A stretch of 7,459 bases of DNA, taken from contig CABUZD010000081.1 in NCBI GenBank assembly GCA_902495945.1, positions 1-7,459 on the forward strand. The letters run 5' to 3'. The DNA comes from an uncultured Collinsella sp. GTDB taxonomy: Bacteria > Actinomycetota > Coriobacteriia > Coriobacteriales > Coriobacteriaceae. Shown here piece by piece: positions 1 to 6,962 of the stretch. The position numbers and the translations under genes are program-made. Numbering within the stretch: the stretch's first letter is position 1; each line of letters opens with the position of its first letter. The notes below the pieces were generated by a model that saw nothing but the letters and a program-made list of their open reading frames with translations, ran no database searches and was not told the DNA's origin.

Positions 1-1521
<1,521 letters not shown>

Positions 1522-1533
1522 TGTGTAACCACG

Positions 1534-1538
1534 CTCCT
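1534..1538 (-). promoter_or_regulatory. Ribosome-binding site of pflB
   Basis: AGGAG on the minus strand lies 12 nt before the pflB ATG. The spacing is longer than ideal, but it is the only purine-rich Shine-Dalgarno match near this start, and the coding similarity begins right after the ATG (QEAWEGF, matching the AWEGF of E. coli PflB). Confidence 0.6.
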
Positions 1539-1734
1539 AGTTACGTGTAATGCGGCGCTCTCTCACACCGCTGCTTATTGAATTCTTGAATTATCGGCTG
1601 CACTACCGGCTTCTTCCGTTCTTCACCACACGTTGGTACAGGGAAAAACGTTTGTCCACCTTGGAACTGCAACCCAAAACCCAAGATTTCACCCGTTTGA
1701 GAAGGATAACATAGAGACCCTCTCCATCTGGGCT

Positions 1735-1778
1735 GTTATATGTTTCTTTTTTTATATCATAAAGGCGTTTTTTTCAAA
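1735..1778 (-). promoter_or_regulatory. Candidate pflB promoter region (AT-rich)
   Basis: On the minus strand this AT-rich patch offers two overlapping sigma-70-like possibilities. One is TTTGAA (1773-1778) with a 16-nt gap to TATAAA (1751-1756). The other is TTTATG (1758-1763) with a 17-nt gap to TATAAC (1735-1740). Either would give a leader of roughly 200-225 nt before pflB. The 1522-1915 stretch holds no credible gene. I saw no clear FNR-like or Rex-like operator in it. The exact promoter is inferred from hexamers only. Confidence 0.4.
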
Positions 1779-1915
1779 CCCGCAGGAAATGCGAGCGCGA
1801 ACAACTACCGTTCACCGATTTGTATGGTATTTTTCCTTGCCTTTGTACGACGTTCGCTCTAGCTGTTATGCCAGCTTTAGCAGGGTAAAGTGTCCCAGAG
1901 ACCCTACAGAAACTG

Positions 1916-1949
1916 CAGGGCGGCCACGGGATCCCCCGTGGCCGCCCTG
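1916..1949 (-). terminator. Strong hairpin, probable terminator of the permease gene
   Basis: A perfect 15-bp inverted repeat, CAGGGCGGCCACGGG (1916-1930) and CCCGTGGCCGCCCTG (1935-1949), has a 4-nt loop. It starts 38 nt past the permease stop codon. On the minus strand the tail after the stem is only weakly U-rich (CAGTTTCTG). On the plus strand a T5 run comes about 11 nt after the stem, so the element could act in either direction. It separates the SDR-permease unit from pflB. Confidence 0.7.
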
Positions 1950-1987
1950 TGGCGTAGCTAGTTTTTAGCTTTGATTGCCGCTTGGCA

Positions 1988-3001
1988 TTAGGCGGCTGCA
2001 GCGGCCTTGTCGGTCGTTGCCTTGCTGTTGCCCTGGCCCTCAAAATGCTTGTAGCACCAGCTGGTGACCAGCGGGGTCAAAATAGCCGTCACGATTGCGC
2101 AGGCAGCAACCTGTGCCGTAGCCGTCGCGAGCACGGCGCCACCGTACATGGCCCCGTTGACGCTTGCCATGGCAGCAGGCGTGGCCACATTGGCTCCGGC
2201 GCAGCTCGAAATGGCCGCACCTGCGACACCCGTACCACCCGTGAGCTTATCGACCGCGATGACGGGAATTGCAAAGACCACCGAGCAGATCACGCCGAGC
2301 AGAATGCCGGGAAGACCGCCATTAATGAGCTGGCCAAAGGTCATGGTCGAGCCCATGGCAAAGAAGACGAGCACGATGATGGCGGAAAGTGCCGGTGCCA
2401 TCATCTTCTTAAAGCTCGGGAACAGGTTGCCCAGAATAATGCCGACGACGATCGGCAGGATGGCGCCCACGAGCGACCAGCCGATCGGGGCCTGACCGGC
2501 AGCGCCGAGCACGATCATCGTGACCGGAGGGCCGACAACCAGCGTGGTGATGGCGACGGCGCCACGCTCGGCCTCATTGCCCATGGTGCCCATCAGACCA
2601 GCGTACATAGCGTTGTTGGCGCCGGTGCAAGCCGCCAGCATCACCATGGCAGAGATGCCAAACAGGTTGTCGTTGAACACATAAAGGATGAGCAGCGACA
2701 CGGCAACGACCACGATCTGCTTGACGGCGATGATGATGGCGCCGCGTGCAGCGGCGGCAGGAGCACTCTTAAACGAAATCGTCGTACCGACGATGAGCAA
2801 AAAAGCGCCCACGAGCGGGCCTGCGCCCTGCTGGGTCATACCAAGCGTAAAGCTGCCGAGCGTTTTGAACAGGTCGGGGAATAGCGTGTTGAGCAGGCAG
2901 CCCAGCAAAAGCGGCACCAAAATATTGGCACCCGGGATGGAGGACATCTTAAAGAACGGCTCCTTTGCCGCCGGCGCCTCCACCGCAGTCGATTCACTCA
3001 T
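1988..3001 (-). CDS. kdgT: 2-keto-3-deoxygluconate permease (KdgT family)
   Basis: A membrane carrier of the KdgT family, known for proton-coupled uptake of 2-keto-3-deoxygluconate from pectin and uronic acid breakdown. The 337 residues compare with about 327 in E. coli. Family blocks are readable: IPGANILVPLLLG near residues 22-34, LGSFTLGM at 48-55, a GPPVTMIVLGAAG stretch at 158-170, and DKLTGGTGVAGAA followed by SSCAGANVATPAAMA at 251-279. Many hydrophobic segments run between residues 25 and 315, with a short hydrophilic N-terminus and an Ala-rich tail. The start is ATG at 2999-3001 because AAAGGAG sits 6 nt upstream; an in-frame ATG seven codons earlier would place that site inside the gene. 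It lies 108 nt downstream of the SDR gene on the same strand. The family is clear; the exact substrate is inferred from the family. Confidence 0.92.
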   Translation of the reverse strand: MSESTAVEAPAAKEPFFKMSSIPGANILVPLLLGCLLNTLFPDLFKTLGSFTLGMTQQGAGPLVGAFLLIVGTTISFKSAPAAAARGAIIIAVKQIVVVAVSLLILYVFNDNLFGISAMVMLAACTGANNAMYAGLMGTMGNEAERGAVAITTLVVGPPVTMIVLGAAGQAPIGWSLVGAILPIVVGIILGNLFPSFKKMMAPALSAIIVLVFFAMGSTMTFGQLINGGLPGILLGVICSVVFAIPVIAVDKLTGGTGVAGAAISSCAGANVATPAAMASVNGAMYGGAVLATATAQVAACAIVTAILTPLVTSWCYKHFEGQGNSKATTDKAAAAA

Positions 3002-3007
3002 ATATAT

Positions 3008-3014
3008 CTCCTTT
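3008..3014 (-). promoter_or_regulatory. Ribosome-binding site that decides the kdgT start
   Basis: AAAGGAG on the minus strand followed by ATATAT and then ATG. This strong, well-spaced site favours the start at 3001 over the in-frame ATG at 3022. Confidence 0.85.
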
Positions 3015-3048
3015 GGATGCATGCGAATCGTAGCCGCACGCGCCTATG

Positions 3049-3090
3049 TCAGAAAGAAGGCGACGGTCCCGAGTCGCAGGAGCCGTCGCC
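3049..3090 (-). terminator. Intergenic hairpin with U-rich tail between SDR and permease genes
   Basis: On the minus strand GGCGACGG (3083-3090) pairs with CCGTCGCC (3059-3066). After a single bulged C, a further TCC:GGA pairing extends the stem around a 9-nt loop. The stem is followed directly by TTCTTTCT, which resembles an intrinsic terminator. It starts about 20 nt after the SDR stop codon and ends about 50 nt before the permease start. It could stop or attenuate transcription between the two genes, so the permease may be expressed at a different level or from its own promoter. Confidence 0.65.
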
Positions 3091-3109
3091 GAATAATCAT
3101 CGCGGGGTA

Positions 3110-3859
3110 TTACCCGTCCAGGACGATGCCGCCGTCGCAGTCACCGATCTCGCCGTTCACGAAGCTGGCGAGGTCGGAAGCGAAGAACAGCACCATCTGC
3201 GCAGGCTCGCTGGCCTGGGCGGCGCGGCCCAGAGGAATACCGTTGATGATGCGCTGAGAGTTCTCGTCAGAGAGAATCGAGGTCATATCGGTAAGGGTGA
3301 GCGACGGGCACACGGCGTTGCAGCGGACACCAAACTTGCCGCCTTCCTTGGCGACTGCCTTGGTTAGACCGTTAACACCGGCCTTGGAGCTGGCGTAGGC
3401 AGCGGTGCCGAGCAGGCCGCCACCGATCTTGCCCGCAACGGAACTCACGTTGACGATAGTGCCGGCATGGGCCGCCTTAAAGTGCGGGTACACGGCGTTC
3501 ATCATGGTAAAGGTGCCATTGAGGTTGATGTCGATGGTGCGACGCCACTCGGTGTCATCGATCTCGTCGAACTTCTTGGTGCTGATGACGCCAGCGCAGT
3601 TAATCAAGATGTTGGTTTGCGGCAGGTCCGTAAAAATCTGCTCGACGGTCTCGCGCGCCTTGGGCGCATCGGCGACATCGAGCTGATAGAACTTGTTGCC
3701 CTCGCCAAGCTCGGCCACAGCGGCCTCGCCCTTAGCAGCGTTCCTTGCGATGAGCGCGACGTGTCCGCCGCCCGCGACGATGCCCTTGGCGATCTCGAGG
3801 CCAATGCCCTGAGTGCCACCCGTGACAATCGCGGTCTTGCCCGTGAAGTCAAATGCCAT
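3110..3859 (-). CDS. Short-chain dehydrogenase/reductase (FabG/KduD-like), substrate unknown
   Basis: A cytosolic NAD(P)-dependent oxidoreductase of the classical SDR family, 249 residues, typical for the family. Visible motifs in order: nucleotide-binding TGGTQGIG (13-20), LDV (60-62), NCAG (87-90, usually NNAG), N114 in the NLNG segment, S140 in NVSSVAG, and the catalytic YxxxK pair Y155/K159 in YASSK. An Arg at the end of the second strand (LIARN, 36-40) hints at NADP(H) preference. The usual PG after the CNAV segment reads CPS. The start is ATG at 3857-3859 because AAAGGGGG lies 8 nt before it and family similarity begins there; the frame stays open upstream without matching the family. 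The neighbouring KdgT permease suggests a role in sugar-acid breakdown, as for KduD, but the sequence is not specifically KduD-like, so the substrate stays open. Confidence 0.88.
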   Translation of the reverse strand: MAFDFTGKTAIVTGGTQGIGLEIAKGIVAGGGHVALIARNAAKGEAAVAELGEGNKFYQLDVADAPKARETVEQIFTDLPQTNILINCAGVISTKKFDEIDDTEWRRTIDINLNGTFTMMNAVYPHFKAAHAGTIVNVSSVAGKIGGGLLGTAAYASSKAGVNGLTKAVAKEGGKFGVRCNAVCPSLTLTDMTSILSDENSQRIINGIPLGRAAQASEPAQMVLFFASDLASFVNGEIGDCDGGIVLDG

Positions 3860-3867
3860 GACTCCAT

Positions 3868-3875
3868 CCCCCTTT
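3868..3875 (-). promoter_or_regulatory. Ribosome-binding site of the SDR gene
   Basis: AAAGGGGG on the minus strand is 8 nt before the ATG at 3859. A second Shine-Dalgarno-like AAGGAG at 3887-3892 has no start codon at a suitable distance. Confidence 0.7.
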
Positions 3876-3907
3876 ATGTAAGGTGTCTCCTTGCGGGAAG
3901 TTGGAGC

Positions 3908-3954
3908 ATCGCACGTGGCGATTATATGAGTCCCAGTCGTCATGGTGGTGACAA
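3908..3954 (-). promoter_or_regulatory. Candidate promoter of the SDR gene with two small dyads
   Basis: A consensus -10 hexamer TATAAT lies on the minus strand at 3921-3926. It lacks a good -35 at 17 nt; the nearest TTGTCA (3949-3954) is 22 nt away. Around the -35 position is GTCA-N6-TGAC (3939-3952). A second dyad, ATCGC-N5-GCGAT (3908-3922), covers the end of the -10 and the likely transcription start. The predicted leader would be about 50-55 nt. A perfect -10 with a poor -35 fits an activator-dependent or otherwise regulated promoter. Based on hexamers and symmetry only. Confidence 0.4.
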
Positions 3955-3984
3955 CCCCTCGCCTAACCGTGTGCATGGTAATTC

Positions 3985-4045
3985 TTTGAAACGCTACAAT
4001 TATTGAATTATTTTAAGTCTTTATACGCTCTTTATATTTCCTAGC
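3985..4045. promoter_or_regulatory. AT-rich divergent intergenic core
   Basis: This is the most AT-rich part of the gap between the SDR gene (minus) and the MarR gene (plus). On the plus strand it has TTGAAT (4003-4008) and TATATT (4033-4038), but the 24-nt gap between them does not fit a standard promoter. ATTTTA (4010-4015) with a 17-nt gap to TATATT is a weak alternative. It probably contains the promoter of the MarR-ABC operon, but I cannot fix the hexamers. Confidence 0.3.
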
Positions 4046-4051
4046 GGCCAA

Positions 4052-4082
4052 GTAGATTTTTGGGACATGCCTAGAAATCTAC
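4052..4082. promoter_or_regulatory. 31-bp interrupted palindrome, possible operator
   Basis: GTAGATTT (4052-4059) and AAATCTAC (4075-4082) are perfect 8-bp inverted arms around a 15-nt centre, within which T:A and two G:C pairs continue the symmetry. There is no U-run after it on either strand, so a terminator is unlikely. Its place in a divergent intergenic region, about 70 nt before the MarR start, suits a protein-binding site. Confidence 0.45.
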
Positions 4083-4109
4083 CGAATGGAATAGTTGAGC
4101 TGGGGTATC

Positions 4110-4158
4110 ATCTTCCACCGAAAATAGTTTCTAGTGTTAGGGGTTTTCGGTGGAAGAT
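4110..4158. promoter_or_regulatory. Paired inverted boxes over the marR start: likely MarR operator(s) or mRNA hairpin
   Basis: ATCTTCCACCGAAAA (4110-4124) and its exact reverse complement TTTTCGGTGGAAGAT (4144-4158) are separated by 19 nt. Each box is itself quasi-palindromic (ATCTTC-N4-GAAAAT in the left box), about the 16-bp size of common MarR-family operators. The box centres are about 33 bp apart. The right box covers the GTG start codon of the MarR gene and the 19-nt loop contains its AGGGG ribosome-binding site. It could be a double operator for autorepression, a translation-controlling hairpin, or both. Confidence 0.6.
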
Positions 4159-4599
4159 ACCGACTTCCATGAGCTTGGGCGTCAGCTCCTTACCGAGTTT
4201 GGCAGCATGCATCAGCGCATTTCGCGCATTGCGGACAAAGCTCTCGGCGGCGAGATGGCCGTCATGCGCGCCCTCATGCTCGCTGGCGGTTCGCTCACGC
4301 CGAGCGAACTCGCAGATCGCGCCTGGGTCTCGAGTGCCCGCATCGCCAATATCCTACGCGCTCTCGAAGCCAAGGGCTGGGTCGAGCGCGAGCATTCAAA
4401 GACCGACCGTCGTCGCGTACACGTCACGATGACCGACAAGGGATTCCAGGATCTCAAAATCAAACGTCGGGAATTTGAGGAGCGCACCGCGGCCTTCCTC
4501 GAGCAGCTCGGCGAAACAGATACCCAAGAGATGGTGCGTCTTCTAAGGCGTCTCAACGAAATTATCGACCACAATCAAGAAAGGAGAGATGCCGAGTGA
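4150..4599 (+). CDS. MarR-family winged helix-turn-helix transcriptional regulator
   Basis: A 149-residue DNA-binding regulator, the usual MarR length; such proteins dimerise and often repress a neighbouring efflux operon until a small ligand binds. An N-terminal dimerisation helix (about 5-30) is followed by the helix-turn-helix region from LTPSELADRA to NILRALEAKGWVER (49-80), the wing with the typical D-R motif in SKTDRRRVHV (83-92), TDKG at 95-98, and C-terminal helices to 143. The start is GTG at 4150, the first start codon after an in-frame TAG (4132-4134), with AGGGG six bases upstream. The gene overlaps the following ABC gene in GTGA, so the two are probably translationally coupled and the exporter is its likely target. 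The inverted boxes over its own start suggest autoregulation. The inducing ligand is unknown. Confidence 0.93.
   Translation: MEDTDFHELGRQLLTEFGSMHQRISRIADKALGGEMAVMRALMLAGGSLTPSELADRAWVSSARIANILRALEAKGWVEREHSKTDRRRVHVTMTDKGFQDLKIKRREFEERTAAFLEQLGETDTQEMVRLLRRLNEIIDHNQERRDAE
4581..4586 (+). promoter_or_regulatory. Ribosome-binding site of the first ABC gene, inside marR
   Basis: AAGGAG lies within the last codons of the MarR gene, 9 nt before the GTG at 4596. An ATG at 4589 is out of frame with the transporter. This supports the GTG start and a GTGA overlap with the MarR stop. Confidence 0.85.
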
Positions 4600-6962
4600 G
4601 GATTCTCAAGCTCTTTAAAAAGCATATCCTGGCACTGTTCGCAGCCATCGTACTTATCGTAATCAGCTGCAACGCCGATCTGGCACTGCCTACCTATATG
4701 AGCGACATCGTCGACGTGGGCGTGCAGCAAGGCGGCATCGCCTCGCCCGTGCCCGACACCATTCGCTCCGAATCGCTCGATGACCTTGAGCTTTTTATGA
4801 GCGCCAAGAACGCCAAAGCTGTGGAGGCCGTGTTTAGCAAGGCTGACAAAAACGGCATTCGAACGTACAAGGGCACCGAGGAAGAGCGCGCCGATGGAGG
4901 CAAGATTGCCGACATTATGAGCTTGCCCGAGACTGTCGTTCTTTCGCTCAACCAGGGCATCGACGCCGACTCCATGGGCGACATGATGGGATCGTCCGGT
5001 GAGAAAGACAACAACGCTGCCCAGGCCATGCCCACCCCCGAGCAAATGGCAGCGATGACGCCCGAGCAGCTCGCCGAGATGCAGCAGAAAGCCGCGGCGG
5101 CGCAGAACATGCAAAAGCAGATCGACGCCGACGGCGGCAAGATCACCATGAAGAGCCTGCGCCTGGGTGTCAAGGGCGGTCTGGTAGACCAAAGCAAGCT
5201 CGTCGAGGGCGCCAACCAAATGGCAGACAAAATGGGCTCCATGTCGGGCTCCATCGTCACCCAGCGCGCCGTGAGCTATGTACAGGACGAGTACAAGGCA
5301 CAGGGCATCGACCCCGCCGACGTGCAGAACGCCTACCTGAGCCGCATGGCGACCACGATGTTTGGGCTGTGCCTGGTGTCGCTCGTCGCCACCATCCTGA
5401 CCGGTGCCGTGGCTTCGCGTACCGCCTGCTCCATCGCCCGCGACCTGCGCCGCGAGACCTTCGACAAGGTTATGCACTTCTCGCCGGCCGAGGTTGGCAA
5501 ATTTAGCCAGGCCTCGCTCATCACCCGCTGCACCAACGACATTCAGCAGATCCAGATGGCCGCAACCCTGTTTATCCGCATGTGCCTGATGGCCCCCGTC
5601 ATGGGCATCGTCGCCGTCATGCGCGTCCTGGCCAACCATACCGGTCTGGAGTGGACCATCGCCGTGGCCATCATCGCGGTTTCGGCCGTTGTCGGCGTGC
5701 TCATGGGCCTCACCATGCCCAAGTTCAAAAAGATGCAGAGCTTCGTGGACCGCGTGAACCTTACCGCCCGCGAGCTGCTCGACGGCCTTATGCCCATCCG
5801 CTCGTTCAACCGCGAGGAACATGAGCTCGAGCGTTTTGACAAGGCTTCGCTCGACCTGATGACCACGCAGCTCTACACCAACCGCGCCATGAGCTTTATG
5901 ATGCCGCTCATGATGCTCGTCATGAACTGCATCACCGTGCTTATCGTCTGGTTTGGCGCCCAGGGCGTGTCCGACGGCGTGATGCAGGTCGGTAACATGA
6001 TGGCGTTTATCTCCTACACCATGCAGATCGTCATGGCGTTTATGATCCTCACCATGGTGTCGGTCATCCTGCCCCGCGCCGAGGTCGCAGCCGAGCGCGT
6101 GGAAGAGGTCATCACCTGCCCCACGAGTATCAACGACCCCGTCTCGCCCAAACTGCCCGCGGCCAGCGCGCCGCGCGGCGAGCTCACCTTCCGTGACGTG
6201 AGCTTCCAGTATCCCGATGCCCGCGCCGACGTCATCAGCGGCGTGAACTTCACCACGCACGCCGGCCAGATGCTCGGCATCATTGGCTCCACGGGCTCGG
6301 GCAAGTCCACGCTCGTACAGCTGATTCCGCGCCTGTACGACGTCACGGGTGGCAGCATTTCGCTCGACGGCATCGACGTGCGTGACATGACCCTTTCCGA
6401 GCTGCGCCGACGCATTGGTTACATCCCGCAGCAGGGTCGCCTGTTCTCGGGCACTGTCGAGAGCAACCTCAAGTTTGCCGGCAACATGGTGAGCGATGAT
6501 GACATGCGCCAGGCCGCGCGCATCGCACAGGCCGAGGACTTTATCGCCGAGCGCGAGGGCGGCTACGACTCCCCCATCAGCCAGGGCGGCTCCAATGTTT
6601 CGGGTGGTCAGCGCCAGCGCCTGGCCATCGCCCGCGCGTTGGCCAAAAAGCCCGAGGTCGTGGTGTTCGATGATTCGTTTAGCGCCCTCGACTACAAGAC
6701 CGACGCTCGCCTGCGCGAAGAGCTTGCCAAAAACGTTACCGACGCCGCGCTCGTGGTCGTGGCCCAGCGCATTGCAACCATCATGCACGCCGACCAGATC
6801 ATCGTGCTCGACGACGGCCACGTGGTGGGCACCGGCACGCACGAGGAGCTGCTGCGCAGCTGCCCGGCGTACCTGGAGATCGCACAGTCGCAGCTTTCCG
6901 CCGAGGAGCTGGGGCTTACCCAAGAAGAAATTGCAGCCGTCACGGAAGGAGGCGAGTGCTAA
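4596..6962 (+). CDS. ABC exporter half-transporter (TMD-NBD) with large extracellular insert and degenerate ATPase site
   Basis: A 788-residue inner-membrane exporter subunit with a transmembrane domain fused to an ATPase domain, longer than the common 570-620. The first membrane helix (about 10-33) is followed by a hydrophilic segment of roughly 210 residues (about 36-248) before helix two (about 253-273), predicted to lie outside the cell. Part of it (127-216) is rich in Met, Gln and Ala. More membrane segments lie at about 325-345, 353-375, 433-455 and 468-492. The ATPase domain has Walker A GSTGSGKST (564-572), Q-loop Q612/Q613, signature VSGGQ (668-672), Walker B VVVFDD (688-693) and D-loop SALD (696-699). 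Asp693 replaces the catalytic Glu and Gln724 (VAQRI) replaces the switch His, as in the degenerate half of heterodimeric exporters such as TM287/288. The partner is the next gene, overlapping by one base (TAATG). Substrate unknown; multidrug or peptide export is plausible. Confidence 0.93.
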   Translation: MRILKLFKKHILALFAAIVLIVISCNADLALPTYMSDIVDVGVQQGGIASPVPDTIRSESLDDLELFMSAKNAKAVEAVFSKADKNGIRTYKGTEEERADGGKIADIMSLPETVVLSLNQGIDADSMGDMMGSSGEKDNNAAQAMPTPEQMAAMTPEQLAEMQQKAAAAQNMQKQIDADGGKITMKSLRLGVKGGLVDQSKLVEGANQMADKMGSMSGSIVTQRAVSYVQDEYKAQGIDPADVQNAYLSRMATTMFGLCLVSLVATILTGAVASRTACSIARDLRRETFDKVMHFSPAEVGKFSQASLITRCTNDIQQIQMAATLFIRMCLMAPVMGIVAVMRVLANHTGLEWTIAVAIIAVSAVVGVLMGLTMPKFKKMQSFVDRVNLTARELLDGLMPIRSFNREEHELERFDKASLDLMTTQLYTNRAMSFMMPLMMLVMNCITVLIVWFGAQGVSDGVMQVGNMMAFISYTMQIVMAFMILTMVSVILPRAEVAAERVEEVITCPTSINDPVSPKLPAASAPRGELTFRDVSFQYPDARADVISGVNFTTHAGQMLGIIGSTGSGKSTLVQLIPRLYDVTGGSISLDGIDVRDMTLSELRRRIGYIPQQGRLFSGTVESNLKFAGNMVSDDDMRQAARIAQAEDFIAEREGGYDSPISQGGSNVSGGQRQRLAIARALAKKPEVVVFDDSFSALDYKTDARLREELAKNVTDAALVVVAQRIATIMHADQIIVLDDGHVVGTGTHEELLRSCPAYLEIAQSQLSAEELGLTQEEIAAVTEGGEC
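6946..6952 (+). promoter_or_regulatory. Ribosome-binding site of the second ABC gene
   Basis: AAGGAGG sits inside the last codons of the first ABC gene, 9 nt before the ATG at 6962. With the TAATG overlap it indicates coupled translation and near-equal production of the two subunits. Confidence 0.85.

Noticed and set aside
1713..1905. Repeated 9-mer AGAGACCCT at 1713-1721 and 1897-1905
   Set aside because: Only two copies of a short word, in unrelated settings; chance is a sufficient explanation.
1633..1968. Plus-strand open frame of 111 codons in the pflB leader
   Set aside because: It lacks a ribosome-binding site, runs through the hairpin at 1916-1949, and its composition matches non-coding AT-rich DNA.
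1982..2884. Plus-strand open frame of 300 codons opposite the permease
   Set aside because: Antisense to a well-matching KdgT protein; the product is low in hydrophobic order and rich in His, Asp and Arg.
3002..3022. Alternative kdgT start seven codons upstream
   Set aside because: It would put the strong AAAGGAG site inside the gene and has no Shine-Dalgarno sequence of its own.
3921..3954. TTGTCA paired with TATAAT as a standard sigma-70 promoter
   Set aside because: The gap is 22 nt, beyond the usual 16-18, so the TTGTCA was not called as the -35.
3860..3976. N-terminal extension of the SDR frame to an ATG at 3976
   Set aside because: The extension has no family similarity, overlaps the candidate -10, and the ATG at 3859 has a proper ribosome-binding site.
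1575..4010. Shared 10-mer TTATTGAATT in the pflB leader (1575-1584) and the SDR/MarR gap (4000-4009)
   Set aside because: Both regions are AT-rich and the word is short; without more copies it does not support a common operator.
4575..6923. Minus-strand open frame of 782 codons opposite the first ABC gene
   Set aside because: The opposite frame encodes unmistakable ABC transporter motifs. The antisense product is His/Gly/Asp/Val-rich with no domain; it is a codon-bias shadow.
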